Shown: positions 35,280 to 44,686 of the stretch, piece by piece
Numbering within the stretch: position 1 is the stretch's first letter
Layout of the letters: each line of letters opens with the position of its first letter
Assembly (NCBI GenBank): GCA_020348985.1
Contig: CP070761.1
Coordinates: 1,206,448-1,252,538 of the forward strand
Length of the DNA: 46,091 nt
Reading direction: 5' to 3'
From: Candidatus Thorarchaeota archaeon
GTDB lineage: Archaea > Asgardarchaeota > Thorarchaeia > Thorarchaeales > Thorarchaeaceae
Translations under genes and position numbers: made by a program
Notes under the pieces: generated by a model
What the model was told of the DNA's origin: nothing
What the model saw: the letters and a program-made list of their open reading frames with translations, nothing else
Database searches by the model: none

Positions 35280-36638
35280 ATGCCAAACGAAAGAGAACTG
35301 GATGAACTGTGCAAGTACATTGTTACCAAGGGAAAGGAGTTGGGGGCTACTCACGTGGAAGCGCGTGCTCAGTCTGGCGTGGAGCTTGAGACCGAAGTTG
35401 AGCTCGGTCAGGTAAGCACTGTGAGCAACAAGATGAATGAAGAAATCGCTATCAGACTCTACGTAGGAAAGAAGATGGGATGTGCCTTCACGAACATACC
35501 CACTCGAGAGGCAGCAGATGAGGCTTTGGAACTAGCTATCGCTGCTGCCAATGCCACAACTGAAGATGCCGATTGGGTTGGATTACCCGTGAAGAGCAAA
35601 TACCCCAAGGTCGAAGAGCTATGGGATGATTCTGTTCCTAAGAGCGATTCCTCAGACGTGGTGAGGATTGTCGGGACTCTAATAGACAGGGCATCATCAG
35701 CTGTTGAAGGTCTCATTCCAGCATACGGCGCATCAGGTGCACTGGCATATCATAGTGCCTACGCAAACAGCAATGAAGTTGAACACTCCGAGAAGAGCAC
35801 CAATGGATATGTTGTGATTGGCGGCGTGAGTCAGACTGAAAGCGGAATGACTCCCATGGTTGTGTCCTATGACATTCGTAGGGGTCTGAAGCTTGATCTA
35901 GACTTCGTAGTGGAAGATTTAGCAACAATGATGAAGCTGTGTAAGATTCCGAAAAAGGGGAAAACAGGAAAGCACACAGTCGTCATCGCCCCACATGCAT
36001 ATCAGCAAATCTTCGAGTACACTCTGCTCCAATCGGTTCGTGGTGACAATGTCGCCAGAGGCAAATCCAAGATTGGTGACAAGATTGGTGAAGCAATCGC
36101 CTCTGAAAAGATCACAGTTGTTGATGATGGGTTGAATCCACGTGGAGTTAACACGTCATGTGCAGATGATGAAGGCGTCCCAAGACAGAAGACCCCCATT
36201 ATTGAGGACGGCATTCTGCGGTCTTTCCTCTGGGACACATACTGGGCGAACAAGATGGGAGTGAAGAGCACTGGAAATGCTAGACGCAATATGCGACAAG
36301 GACTTGTCGAAATCGCTTCCACAACGATTGTTGTTGAACCTGGTGAAAGAGAGATCGAAGAAATCATCTCGGGAATTGAACACGGCTATTACATTAGAGG
36401 CGTACAAGGAGCGCACAGTTCCAATCCCGAGTCCGGCGACTTTAGTGTTGTAGGCAATCCTGCAATCCTGATTGAAAATGGAAAGATGGTTGGGGCAATT
36501 GATGGACTGATGGTTTCGGGCAATGCATTCGATATTCTAAAGCAAGTTGAGGAAGTTGCCAGAATGCCGTTCTATCTGCAGGGCACAATCGGACCGGAGA
36601 TTGTCTTTCGCGATGTCGATATCATCGCAAAGGAGTAA
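35280..36638 (+). CDS. pmbA: TldE/PmbA-family subunit
   Basis: 452 residues from ATG 35280, with GGAG in the linker after the tldD stop; a longer frame upstream overlaps tldD and is not used. Features: HVEARAQSGVELETEVELGQ and IAIRLYVGKKMGCAF at the N-terminus, then GKTGKHTVVIAPHAYQQIFEY, where TldD has HExxxH. As usual for TldE the metal motif is missing. ARRNMRQGLVEIASTTIVVEPG and GVQGAHSSNPESGDFSVVGNPA are typical of the family's C-terminal half. It shapes the substrate chamber of the TldD/TldE complex. The operon with tldD is clear. Confidence 0.94.
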   Translation: MPNERELDELCKYIVTKGKELGATHVEARAQSGVELETEVELGQVSTVSNKMNEEIAIRLYVGKKMGCAFTNIPTREAADEALELAIAAANATTEDADWVGLPVKSKYPKVEELWDDSVPKSDSSDVVRIVGTLIDRASSAVEGLIPAYGASGALAYHSAYANSNEVEHSEKSTNGYVVIGGVSQTESGMTPMVVSYDIRRGLKLDLDFVVEDLATMMKLCKIPKKGKTGKHTVVIAPHAYQQIFEYTLLQSVRGDNVARGKSKIGDKIGEAIASEKITVVDDGLNPRGVNTSCADDEGVPRQKTPIIEDGILRSFLWDTYWANKMGVKSTGNARRNMRQGLVEIASTTIVVEPGEREIEEIISGIEHGYYIRGVQGAHSSNPESGDFSVVGNPAILIENGKMVGAIDGLMVSGNAFDILKQVEEVARMPFYLQGTIGPEIVFRDVDIIAKE

Positions 36639-36744
36639 CAAGAAGCAGACACGAAGCCTCTGATTGCTTTGGGATATCAGGCAGGCAAAAGCATATCAGT
36701 CGGACAAATCGAACGAGAGCTCCACGAGCACTGAGGACTATTTG

Positions 36745-39700
36745 ATGAAGACACGCGTCTTGCTGCTGACACTTTTGCTCGGGAATCTACTGATCATCCC
36801 GACTCTAGGTGTTGTCCATTCGTCCGGGGTCTCAGCTGTTTACTATGAGAGTGGACCAATGGTTGAATCTAGACTGAGGTTGGAACTCGCGAGCAGGAAG
36901 GTCTCTTTGACTCTATCTTCAGAGCCTAGCACTCGAGCCGTTCTTGAATTCGAGGATGAGCTTACGGTTCTGGAGATACAGGAGATTGAGAGAGAAGGAA
37001 TACAATTCGAGCGGCGTTGGGAGGGAGTCGTACATTCAGGGAGAATCTACAGTGCGAAAGTCAATAGTCTAGAGTCTTTGCAGAAGGTCGGCAGATTGGG
37101 ACTATTACGTGCTACATCAGGATCGAAGAAGTTCTACCCTGCCATTTCAAGTTCAGTTCCGGCCATTGGAGCGACGGATGTTTGGACGAATCTCAGAAAA
37201 GATGGTGACCAGATTGACGGGTCGGGTGTTACCATTGCTGTGATAGACACAGGAGTTGCATGGCTACATCCTTCTTTCTGGCGAGCGAGTACAGGTCCAA
37301 TCACAGTAATCGAGGATGGCGGTGATTATTTCGCAGACCTGAACAATAATTCCATACCCGATTCTAATGAAGGGCCAATCTACACAACTGGTGATGAAGT
37401 CACAAGCGCATCCATCTATACAGACTACTTGTTCATCGATGTGGGAGGAGATCAGAGTTTCGATTTTGATCACGGCGACCGTTGGCTGGGAGGAATCGAT
37501 TCAGATTCTAACAACGAGATTACAATCCCCTCAGAGGAGGTAGTAGTGCTTGGTGAGTCGAAGATATCATATCTGTATGACCAAGAATACAACAGTGTCT
37601 ACGTTAGAGGCGTGAATCTCACCAGTGCACCTTCCGCGAGCGATTATAATGGCCATGGATCCCACATTGCTTCAACTGCTGCAGGAGGACAGTACGGACA
37701 TACTGCAATGGTAGGGGCTGCGCCTGGCGCGGACCTAATAATAATCAAAAGCCCGCTGGAATCCAGTGACGTTCTGGACGGCATCTACTTCGCCGTCGAA
37801 CATGGCGCAGACGTCATCAATATGTCATTCTCAAGTTATCTAGGGTTTCTAGACGGTACCGACCTGGAAGACCTAGCTGTCACCGAAGCTCTCAGAGCAA
37901 GTGGAACCTTGACGACCTTGGCTGCTGGAAACCTTGGAGGCAGAAACAAGCACGCCAGATTCCAAGTGCCAGGTGGCCAGTCATCAGGTGCAACCTTGAC
38001 TGTTCATGCTCCTCCTGATTATTCGTTCCTCAACATCTTGTGGCATAGTTCAGATGATGACGAACATGTTATTCTGAATTCGCCATCTGGATATCCAATT
38101 GACCTCGGAGAAATCGCAACAGTCACCGGCTCGGCATGGGAGCTAGAATTTGACGAGCTGAATGCCTACGCCTTCGCAGATACGAGCTCACGAGGAACCA
38201 ACCGGATAATAGTGCAGGTTTCAACGGACGCCCACAATTGGACCGGCGGAAGCTGGACAGTGACTGTAACGAACCCAAGCGGAGATTCGGTTTGGGTCGA
38301 TGCGTACGCATGGGACAACACGTGGACGGGGTCATCATTACAGTTCACATCCATGACAGATTTGCAGCGTACAATAAGCTCACCCGGAACTGCGGACCTC
38401 GGGATTGTGGCGAGCTCCTATGATGAATCCGGCGATACTATCAGCTCTACTTCAAGTCGAGGACCGCGCATTGATGGGGCCCCACTTTCGATAGTAGCTG
38501 CACCTGGAGTTGGAATAAGCGCTGCGTCTAGAAGCCTTTCGTCATTGTGGTCAACAAGAAGTGGATCGAGTATGGCCGCTCCTCATCTGGCGGGGGTTCT
38601 AGCTCTTATACGCCAGGCGTCAGACAGTGACAATGGATGGAGAGACCTGTCCGCACTAATTCAAGGAGCTGGAGGAAATGATGACCACTTTTCCCCAGTG
38701 GATCCTTCATGGGGATACGGTCTATGCGATGCAGTGTGGTCGGTGCATCACGTTTTGGATTTCTCTTTTGCAGGCGAAATCGGTGCGTGGACGGGCGTGC
38801 CATCAGCATTCCAAGGTGCGTCCAATCTCTCGATTGACGGCTCTGTTGACATCACTGAAGTGAGAATCTATCCGGAGGTGGGGTCCCTCAACATTGCAGT
38901 AGAACTCAGAGCGGATTCGAATTTCAGTACAGATGATGTGCTCAGCGTTCACTGGGATGTTGACAATAATCCAGCCTCAGGAGACGACGGGATTGATATT
39001 CTTGTCAACATATCTAGCAACCAAGCCTCTATCTTTGAATGGGTTGTTGATCACTATCAGTCGTCATCGCTTTCTGTCAATTGGTTGAACAGGTCTAGTC
39101 ATGCATTCCTGAGATTCCAAAGAACTGATTCATCTCAGCTCGGAAGTCTGACTTTGGCAACTCATAACTCCAGTCACAGCAATCTGGATATGACAACTGC
39201 GCTTCCAATTCCCACGCTTTGGAGACCCACAATCAGTGAATTGACCTTGGATGCTCAGGAAGATGAGTTTAACGTCTTGTTGGTCTTGGACGACAAGGAT
39301 ACGCCATCTGGAGACTTGAACATTGACTGGACGGTCGCAGACGGTGCGCTCTCGACACTTGAATCAGAGAGCCAAGACGGCAGCACAGTGAATGTGTCAG
39401 TTGAGTTGTCCAACTACAACATAGATGAAGTTCTCAGTGTCATCTTCAGCATATCAGATGGAAGCAACTGGCTCTACTTGCCACCTGTAGCACTATCTAC
39501 TGGTTCGGGGCTTGAATTTGGAATTCTCAGTGCCCATCTTGACCAGACATCTATTCGCGTGGGACCCTTCATTCAGGAACACCTAACGGGCGAGATCGTG
39601 ATTGCCGGCGCGGATTTCGTAGATGAGGTAGAGCTTGCACTCCTCGCATTCTATGGATCTTGGCTCAACTTCACTCTCATTGGATCAGGAGGTACCTTCA

Positions 39701-39912
39701 CCATCGACATATTACTCGCGGGCGTCTCTCCAGGAGACTACGAGCCATATGCAGTTGCTACTAGCCTACTTGGGACAATGGATGAACGCCAATTACCCAC
39801 TCTCAGTGTGGTTGAGGACTACTCAATGGTCTTTATAATCGGTGGAATCATGCTTGGAGTAATACTCATCATTGGGATTGCATACATCAGAACAAAGAGG
39901 TCAGCGACTTGA
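36745..39912 (+). CDS. Membrane-anchored S8 subtilisin-like serine protease (subtilase 2)
   Basis: 1055 residues from ATG 36745, with GAGGA about eight bases upstream; an earlier in-frame start at 36664 adds 27 residues ahead of the signal peptide and is unlikely. Order: signal peptide (MKTRVLLLTLLLGNLLIIP), prodomain, then the catalytic domain with Asp168 (VIDTGVAW), His304 (NGHGSHI) and Ser609 (GSSMAAPHLAG), with Asn in AAGNLGG. As in the protease at 19827, a long insertion lies between Asp and His, with Asp/Asn-rich loops (DLNNNSIPDSNE, DVGGDQSFDFDHGD, DSDSNNEITIPSEE) that look calcium-binding. Several beta-sandwich domains follow, then a C-terminal membrane helix and a basic tail. The gene overlaps the next one by four bases. 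Confidence 0.92.
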   Translation: MKTRVLLLTLLLGNLLIIPTLGVVHSSGVSAVYYESGPMVESRLRLELASRKVSLTLSSEPSTRAVLEFEDELTVLEIQEIEREGIQFERRWEGVVHSGRIYSAKVNSLESLQKVGRLGLLRATSGSKKFYPAISSSVPAIGATDVWTNLRKDGDQIDGSGVTIAVIDTGVAWLHPSFWRASTGPITVIEDGGDYFADLNNNSIPDSNEGPIYTTGDEVTSASIYTDYLFIDVGGDQSFDFDHGDRWLGGIDSDSNNEITIPSEEVVVLGESKISYLYDQEYNSVYVRGVNLTSAPSASDYNGHGSHIASTAAGGQYGHTAMVGAAPGADLIIIKSPLESSDVLDGIYFAVEHGADVINMSFSSYLGFLDGTDLEDLAVTEALRASGTLTTLAAGNLGGRNKHARFQVPGGQSSGATLTVHAPPDYSFLNILWHSSDDDEHVILNSPSGYPIDLGEIATVTGSAWELEFDELNAYAFADTSSRGTNRIIVQVSTDAHNWTGGSWTVTVTNPSGDSVWVDAYAWDNTWTGSSLQFTSMTDLQRTISSPGTADLGIVASSYDESGDTISSTSSRGPRIDGAPLSIVAAPGVGISAASRSLSSLWSTRSGSSMAAPHLAGVLALIRQASDSDNGWRDLSALIQGAGGNDDHFSPVDPSWGYGLCDAVWSVHHVLDFSFAGEIGAWTGVPSAFQGASNLSIDGSVDITEVRIYPEVGSLNIAVELRADSNFSTDDVLSVHWDVDNNPASGDDGIDILVNISSNQASIFEWVVDHYQSSSLSVNWLNRSSHAFLRFQRTDSSQLGSLTLATHNSSHSNLDMTTALPIPTLWRPTISELTLDAQEDEFNVLLVLDDKDTPSGDLNIDWTVADGALSTLESESQDGSTVNVSVELSNYNIDEVLSVIFSISDGSNWLYLPPVALSTGSGLEFGILSAHLDQTSIRVGPFIQEHLTGEIVIAGADFVDEVELALLAFYGSWLNFTLIGSGGTFTIDILLAGVSPGDYEPYAVATSLLGTMDERQLPTLSVVEDYSMVFIIGGIMLGVILIIGIAYIRTKRSAT

Positions 39913-41192
39913 AGATAGTAGTTGTCGGCTATGGCCCAGGAGGTGCAAACGCTGCCTTCATGGCCCGCATCTTTGACCCCAATGTAGAGGTCACCATAAT
40001 CACACAGGAGGAAGTCGAGGCACATAGAAAACCAGGCGCTTCGATGGCCCTCGAGTTCCCTGAGTCGTCCGATCTGCTGATTGGTGACTGGTCATACGCC
40101 AAGCTAAAGGAGAGAGGAGTAAACATTCTACCAGGAGTCAAAGTCCTGAGTGGAGACGTTTCAACGAAGGTTCTTGAGATCGAGGATTCTAGAGGCAAGA
40201 AGTCCAAGATCGAATATGACAAGCTTATCTTGGCGACCGGCGGAATACCCTCCGTTCCGGACCTTCCGGGCACTGACCTTGAAGGAGTCTTTACAATATC
40301 GGATATGATTGACGCCAAAAAGATTGGTGAGAAACTCTCAGGATTGAACAAGATCATTATCGTGGGAGCAGGATTCAGCGGACTCGAAACAGCCGAGAGG
40401 TTGATGACCCTAGGGAAAGAAGTCCATATCATCATTCGATCTAGGCTCATGAGACGTCTACTTGAGGAACCGATGTCTCTTGAGCTACAGTCACGCATTC
40501 CAAAAGACATCATCTTGCACATTGGCAGATCCCCAACAGCAGTACTAGGAGACGAACGAGTAACTGGAATTGCACTGGACGGGGATGAAATCGAGGCAGA
40601 TGCGGTCCTCTTCATGACTGGTGTGAGACCGAACAAGAAACTGGCGAAATCACTTGGACTAGAAATCGGATCTCGCGGCGGTGTCAAAGTCAATTCCGTG
40701 ATGCAGACCTCCAACAAGGACATCTATGCGGTCGGAGATTGTGTCGAGCTAATTGACTCAATGACAGGCAAGCCATCTCTACTCCCTATAGGAAGCGCGG
40801 CAGCCCGGGCGGGTATGCAGGCGGGTGTCATAGCCGTCGGTAGAAACCGTCAATACGAGAACATTGGACTCAGGCTTCAGTATGACAGAATCTTCAACAC
40901 CGACATCATCTGTGTTGGTCAGTCTTCTACTACCGCAGCGGATGCGGATATTGAGACCGAGATTCATTACTCCGAAGATCCTGCAGAGTATCTCAAGGTT
41001 GCACTATTGACAACCAAAGACGGGACGTTGATTGGTGGACAAGTCTTGGCGTCCAGAATGGGAGGAAGGGTAGCGTATCAAATCATGGAGAGAGTCCAGT
41101 CTGGCGCTAACCTGAAAGACAGACCGCTTCTTCAGCCAAGACACAAGAGACTAAGAGAGCACCTTGAAGAGATGCTCGGACCTATTCAATAG
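39909..41192 (+). CDS. FAD/NAD(P)-dependent pyridine nucleotide-disulfide oxidoreductase (CoA-disulfide reductase/NADH oxidase-like)
   Basis: 427 residues, starting with TTG 39909 inside the stop of the subtilase gene (TTGA overlap), so translation is probably coupled. FAD motif VVGYGPGGANAA at the N-terminus, LILATGGIPSVP, a second nucleotide fold IVGAGFSGLETAERL, and the FAD-binding DIYAVGDCVEL. The fold and order match CoA-disulfide reductases and NADH oxidases, but where those have the redox cysteine (about residue 43, SxxxCxxP) this protein reads RKPGASMALEFPES with no Cys. It is therefore unlikely to be a canonical CoA-disulfide reductase. The last 11 bases overlap the convergent third subtilase. 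Confidence 0.88.
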   Translation: MKIVVVGYGPGGANAAFMARIFDPNVEVTIITQEEVEAHRKPGASMALEFPESSDLLIGDWSYAKLKERGVNILPGVKVLSGDVSTKVLEIEDSRGKKSKIEYDKLILATGGIPSVPDLPGTDLEGVFTISDMIDAKKIGEKLSGLNKIIIVGAGFSGLETAERLMTLGKEVHIIIRSRLMRRLLEEPMSLELQSRIPKDIILHIGRSPTAVLGDERVTGIALDGDEIEADAVLFMTGVRPNKKLAKSLGLEIGSRGGVKVNSVMQTSNKDIYAVGDCVELIDSMTGKPSLLPIGSAAARAGMQAGVIAVGRNRQYENIGLRLQYDRIFNTDIICVGQSSTTAADADIETEIHYSEDPAEYLKVALLTTKDGTLIGGQVLASRMGGRVAYQIMERVQSGANLKDRPLLQPRHKRLREHLEEMLGPIQ

Positions 41193-44079
41193 CAGGAGGA
41201 GCTCCACTGGTATCCTCCCATCTGGGTTCCCACTCTCTTTGAGGCCTGCGACCAATGCCGAGTCTTTTGATAGCTACAAAGCCTAGCCCGACTGCAACTA
41301 CTGCTACCAAGGATACCACAACGGTGATGATGAAAGTATCATCAGCAAGATTTACTGGGACAAGAAACGTTCGGGATAATATCTTTGTATTCCCAGAAGT
41401 ATCGCGTGCAGTGAGGACAACATCATAGAAGCCGCCTGAAACCAGTGTGAACTCTGAGACGAACATGTATCCGAGCGATTCAACCGCCGGAGGACTGATG
41501 TTCGTCCCATTCGGAAGAGAGATCTCTATCCCAACTGATTCTAGCGTATCATCAAAGACGTATGCTGTGACATTCGCAATATCACCGATTTTCCCAGTGT
41601 TGAAATCGACTGCAAGAACAGAGGGTCTCTCGGGGATGAGGGCAGCAGCCACATTTCGAAGCAATGCCAGATTGTCTGCACCGTATCTTATTGCGTCGTA
41701 AGTTGTGCTGTCATATAGCGCTGACCCGTCAGATATCGCGATTACCTTCCCTTCACCGAAGTCAACTGTAGCCACAATGGCATGTGTCTTTGCGGAGTCG
41801 GTCCATAGTAGGCCCTGGGCGCCAGCAACGTTTGGATCAACGCTCAACGTACTACCCGCAATTATGAACAGATTTCTTACACCTTCTACAAGTGGATGGT
41901 CCTCAACCGCCCCCCCATAGTCAGCTCCGTAAATGTCGCCGGTTAGATCAGTAGGGAGGCCCCCGATGCCGCGTCTCTCGCATTGGATCCCATATGGTTC
42001 AAGAATCTGATTGTAGCTTTCAAAACCAAATGATGCCACGTCCGTACTGGTGTCGTAGAACTCTGAAAGTATCAGTAGGACACCGCCGTCTTCCACATAG
42101 TCATGAATGGCCTCAATCTCGTCGACAGAATATGCTTCTTCGGTGTCCATCACCATGAAAGCGTCTGAACTCGACAGGGATGCATAGCTAGCAGGGATTG
42201 GTCTGTCCGGACTTCCTAATTCGTCAATAACCATTCTCTGGTCACGAAGATACTCGCGCAAGAACTTGTAGAACGTTGGGTCATCTGGATCATCTGCTGA
42301 ATGGTGAGACATGTCGACGAGAACCGAACCTCCGAAGAAGGTTATCTCGAAGGAGAGGTCCATTCCAGTAATCTCGGTCGTGCCGTCCATCAAAGCAAGT
42401 CTTCCAGTGTACTCTCCAGCGGCTGTAAGGGGCAGCAAGTCAGGTATATCTAGAGTAATCCCGAAATAGGAGTATCCCACGTTTACACGGACACTTCCCG
42501 CGTCAGTTGTGATGAACTGACTTGCGTTGCCACTCATTTCAATCGCCAGTGTTCCTCGGTTGACGGTGGACAATACAGTAACATTCTGTGGATCTCGTTC
42601 ATCTCCCGCCACGAACGCAAGCGGACTTCCAGGAAGTGCTGGAAACCGCATTGGTGCCAGCAAAGTGAAGACACCTGAACTCGATTCGAGTAGTTCTGAA
42701 CTCCTGGTGACATTTGCCAGTCCCCATCCTTGTGCCATTGGATCGTCACCCAGGTCTGTGGCTCCTGCCATGAGCGCCGTCTTAATCTCTAACGGAGAGA
42801 GTCCAGGGTGTTTGTCCATGAGTAGAGCGACCAGCCCCGCAATCTGAGGAGTTGAAGCTGATGTGCCTGACCAAATCGTATAGCTGGTCCCGAACTGGCT
42901 CGAGTTGTAGATGGGAAATTCCTCTGCAAGAATTCCGACAGCTCTTGCCGACATTACCTTGTAGCCAGGCGCAGAAACATCGGGTTTTGCAAACATTCCC
43001 AAAGGAGGAGTGATTAATCTTTGAACTGGACCGCGGCTGCTGAAACCAATCACTCCGGACGCACCTGAAGTGGATGCTATTGTGATTGCCTCCTCTGTTA
43101 CGCCGGGAGAGTTCAATGTGAGAGCAGCAGGACCATCATTACCTGCTGCTATGACGACTGTGATTCCTTCCGCAACCGCAGACTCGCACGCAGCAATTGT
43201 TGGATCAGAAAGGAGTGGAATCTGTATCCAGTCCCCACCGACACTGAGGCTAATAATATCTACACCACTGTCACGTGCATACTCGATTGCTTCCGCCAAG
43301 AGTGTGTTGGCTGCTTCACCTGCGGCATCGAGAGACTTAATGATCAGGAGGTCTGCTCCTGGAGCCATGCCCGTGTACACCCCACTGGAAGCAGCTCCAG
43401 TTCCCGCAACCAACCAAGCCACAGCAGTTCCGTGACCATTGTCATCATAAGCTGCAATCCCATCGCTTGGGTCTAGGTCATCTTGATTACCTATCATGTC
43501 TCGGAAGCCGATGATTCGACCGTCCAAGTCAGGGTGGTCACCATCAGCTCCACTGTCGATGATCGCCACTGTAACTCCGGATCCGTCATAGCCCTGGTCT
43601 CGGAAGTCATCAGCGTCTAGCAAGACATCAGGGTGTGTGTATCCGAGTGCGCCGGGTACTTGTTGGCTTGATAGTACAGTATCCGTGCTGAGTGCTCTGA
43701 CTTTCTGGTCGAGTGATATGCCGACAAGTGAACTAATCTTGAGAGCTTCCTCAATTGCTCCTGCAGTCGCAACTGCAGACACCTTGGGCATGATGTGAAA
43801 GATGTGTCTGATTGAAAGTCCAGGTAGAGATTCCCGTTCCAATTCAGCTTCCATTTCCTCCGATGTGAAGCCCTCGGGAAAGTGCAACACAATCGGTATG
43901 ACTGAATCAGCAGACGACTTCTGAATCTCGGCTGCGAGAGTCGGACCAATAATGGGTCGACCAACAGATGAGCCGGATGATATCGAAGTCGCGAGCAACA
44001 CTGGTGAAGGTGCAATTAGTAGAGTAAGCACTGCAATCACTAGTAGTCTTCTAGGAAATGGAAAGAAGGTCTCTGACAT
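41182..44079 (-). CDS. Membrane-anchored S8 subtilisin-like serine protease with a GATase-like domain (subtilase 3)
   Basis: 965 residues. Order: signal peptide (FPRRLLVIAVLTLLIAPSPV), an inhibitor-type prodomain (SVIPIVLHFPEGFTSEEMEA and on), then the catalytic domain with Asp175 (AIIDSGADG), His216 (NGHGTAV) and Ser407 (SGTSASTPQIAG); Asn314 is in AAGNDGPA. Unlike the other two, Asp and His are only 41 residues apart, so the insertion is absent. After the protease comes a beta-rich part, then a region (about 600-800) with SVLVDMSHHSADD, AFMVMDTEEAYSVDEIEAIH and GGVLLILSEFYD that resembles the GATase1-like/DUF4350 fold. An Ig-like domain, a C-terminal membrane helix and a basic tail follow. 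It is presumably extracellular. Confidence 0.92.
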   Translation of the reverse strand: MSETFFPFPRRLLVIAVLTLLIAPSPVLLATSISSGSSVGRPIIGPTLAAEIQKSSADSVIPIVLHFPEGFTSEEMEAELERESLPGLSIRHIFHIMPKVSAVATAGAIEEALKISSLVGISLDQKVRALSTDTVLSSQQVPGALGYTHPDVLLDADDFRDQGYDGSGVTVAIIDSGADGDHPDLDGRIIGFRDMIGNQDDLDPSDGIAAYDDNGHGTAVAWLVAGTGAASSGVYTGMAPGADLLIIKSLDAAGEAANTLLAEAIEYARDSGVDIISLSVGGDWIQIPLLSDPTIAACESAVAEGITVVIAAGNDGPAALTLNSPGVTEEAITIASTSGASGVIGFSSRGPVQRLITPPLGMFAKPDVSAPGYKVMSARAVGILAEEFPIYNSSQFGTSYTIWSGTSASTPQIAGLVALLMDKHPGLSPLEIKTALMAGATDLGDDPMAQGWGLANVTRSSELLESSSGVFTLLAPMRFPALPGSPLAFVAGDERDPQNVTVLSTVNRGTLAIEMSGNASQFITTDAGSVRVNVGYSYFGITLDIPDLLPLTAAGEYTGRLALMDGTTEITGMDLSFEITFFGGSVLVDMSHHSADDPDDPTFYKFLREYLRDQRMVIDELGSPDRPIPASYASLSSSDAFMVMDTEEAYSVDEIEAIHDYVEDGGVLLILSEFYDTSTDVASFGFESYNQILEPYGIQCERRGIGGLPTDLTGDIYGADYGGAVEDHPLVEGVRNLFIIAGSTLSVDPNVAGAQGLLWTDSAKTHAIVATVDFGEGKVIAISDGSALYDSTTYDAIRYGADNLALLRNVAAALIPERPSVLAVDFNTGKIGDIANVTAYVFDDTLESVGIEISLPNGTNISPPAVESLGYMFVSEFTLVSGGFYDVVLTARDTSGNTKILSRTFLVPVNLADDTFIITVVVSLVAVVAVGLGFVAIKRLGIGRRPQREWEPRWEDTSGAPPAIE

Positions 44080-44226
44080 CTTCGAATGTCCGTCCGCCTG
44101 AATTTGCGCGGGTGCAAAGATAAGGATTCTGATGTGTGAAACGTCAAAGATCCGAGAAGAATCGTATAGCTCGGCATTCCCGAGAAATGAGAAGATATCA
44201 CTTCAAACATAAGATAACTTGAGGGC

Positions 44227-44559
44227 GTGAACAGAACGCCCACCTTAGATAAGGAGAGCAAGAAGAAGTTGGGTGATAGACCACAACAATATGAGAGGCG
44301 GCTGCAGGTTAAGCACTTCTTTGATGATAAGCAGACTGGCGCCAAGCGGCGAACGTGGCTAGAGCTGCAGTTCTTGCCGCCTGAGAAGACCACAGAAGGA
44401 TGGGTCAATGATGGCAAGATTAGATTGTCCTTGGGAGAAGACCGGGACATCAAAGGAGCGTTCCTACTTTCGATTGATGAAGCTTGCAGATTGTACAAGG
44501 CCCTGGAAATGATCGTCGAGGACCACGAGGCTGAGAAAGGAAGACTCTGGAGTGAGTAG
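44227..44559 (+). CDS. Hypothetical protein, 110 aa
   Basis: Not recognised. 110 residues from GTG 44227; GAGGG lies too close to the GTG to be certain of its role. The N-terminus is charged and basic (KESKKKLGDRPQQYERR). Then come RTWLELQFLPPEKTTEGW, GKIRLSLGEDRDIKGAFLLS and a long helix, IDEACRLYKALEMIVEDHE. The strand-strand-helix ending, with a small antiparallel sheet, recalls PC4-like or other single-stranded nucleic-acid-binding folds, but this is only a shape argument. It is divergent from the third subtilase and ends in two consecutive hairpins. Confidence 0.65.
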   Translation: MNRTPTLDKESKKKLGDRPQQYERRLQVKHFFDDKQTGAKRRTWLELQFLPPEKTTEGWVNDGKIRLSLGEDRDIKGAFLLSIDEACRLYKALEMIVEDHEAEKGRLWSE

Positions 44560-44606
44560 GGCTTGAGCCCAGAATTGACCCGATCGTAGCGATCGGGCCG
44601 TCCTCG
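44559..44606 (+). terminator. Twin hairpins after the 110-aa gene
   Basis: Directly at the stop codon, GGGCTTGAGCCC (44559-44570) can form a short stem. Then CCCGATCG-TAG-CGATCGGG (44579-44597) is a perfect eight-base-pair stem with a three-base loop, followed by a pyrimidine-rich stretch (TTTCTTTT near 44610-44617). It may be a transcription terminator or 3' UTR stabiliser, or a palindromic protein site. Confidence 0.45.
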
Positions 44607-44634
44607 AGTTTCTTTTGAGGATGTCTGCACACCA

Positions 44635-44641
44635 TTTTTAA
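44635..44641 (+). promoter_or_regulatory. Candidate TATA box for the membrane-coiled-coil gene
   Basis: TTTTTAA, centred near 44638, predicts a start near 44664, just before the strong GAGGAGGA Shine-Dalgarno (44673-44680). Confidence 0.4.
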
Positions 44642-44686
44642 CGCGCCAATCAGACTATGTGACTGTAGATTCGAGGAGGATTTCCT

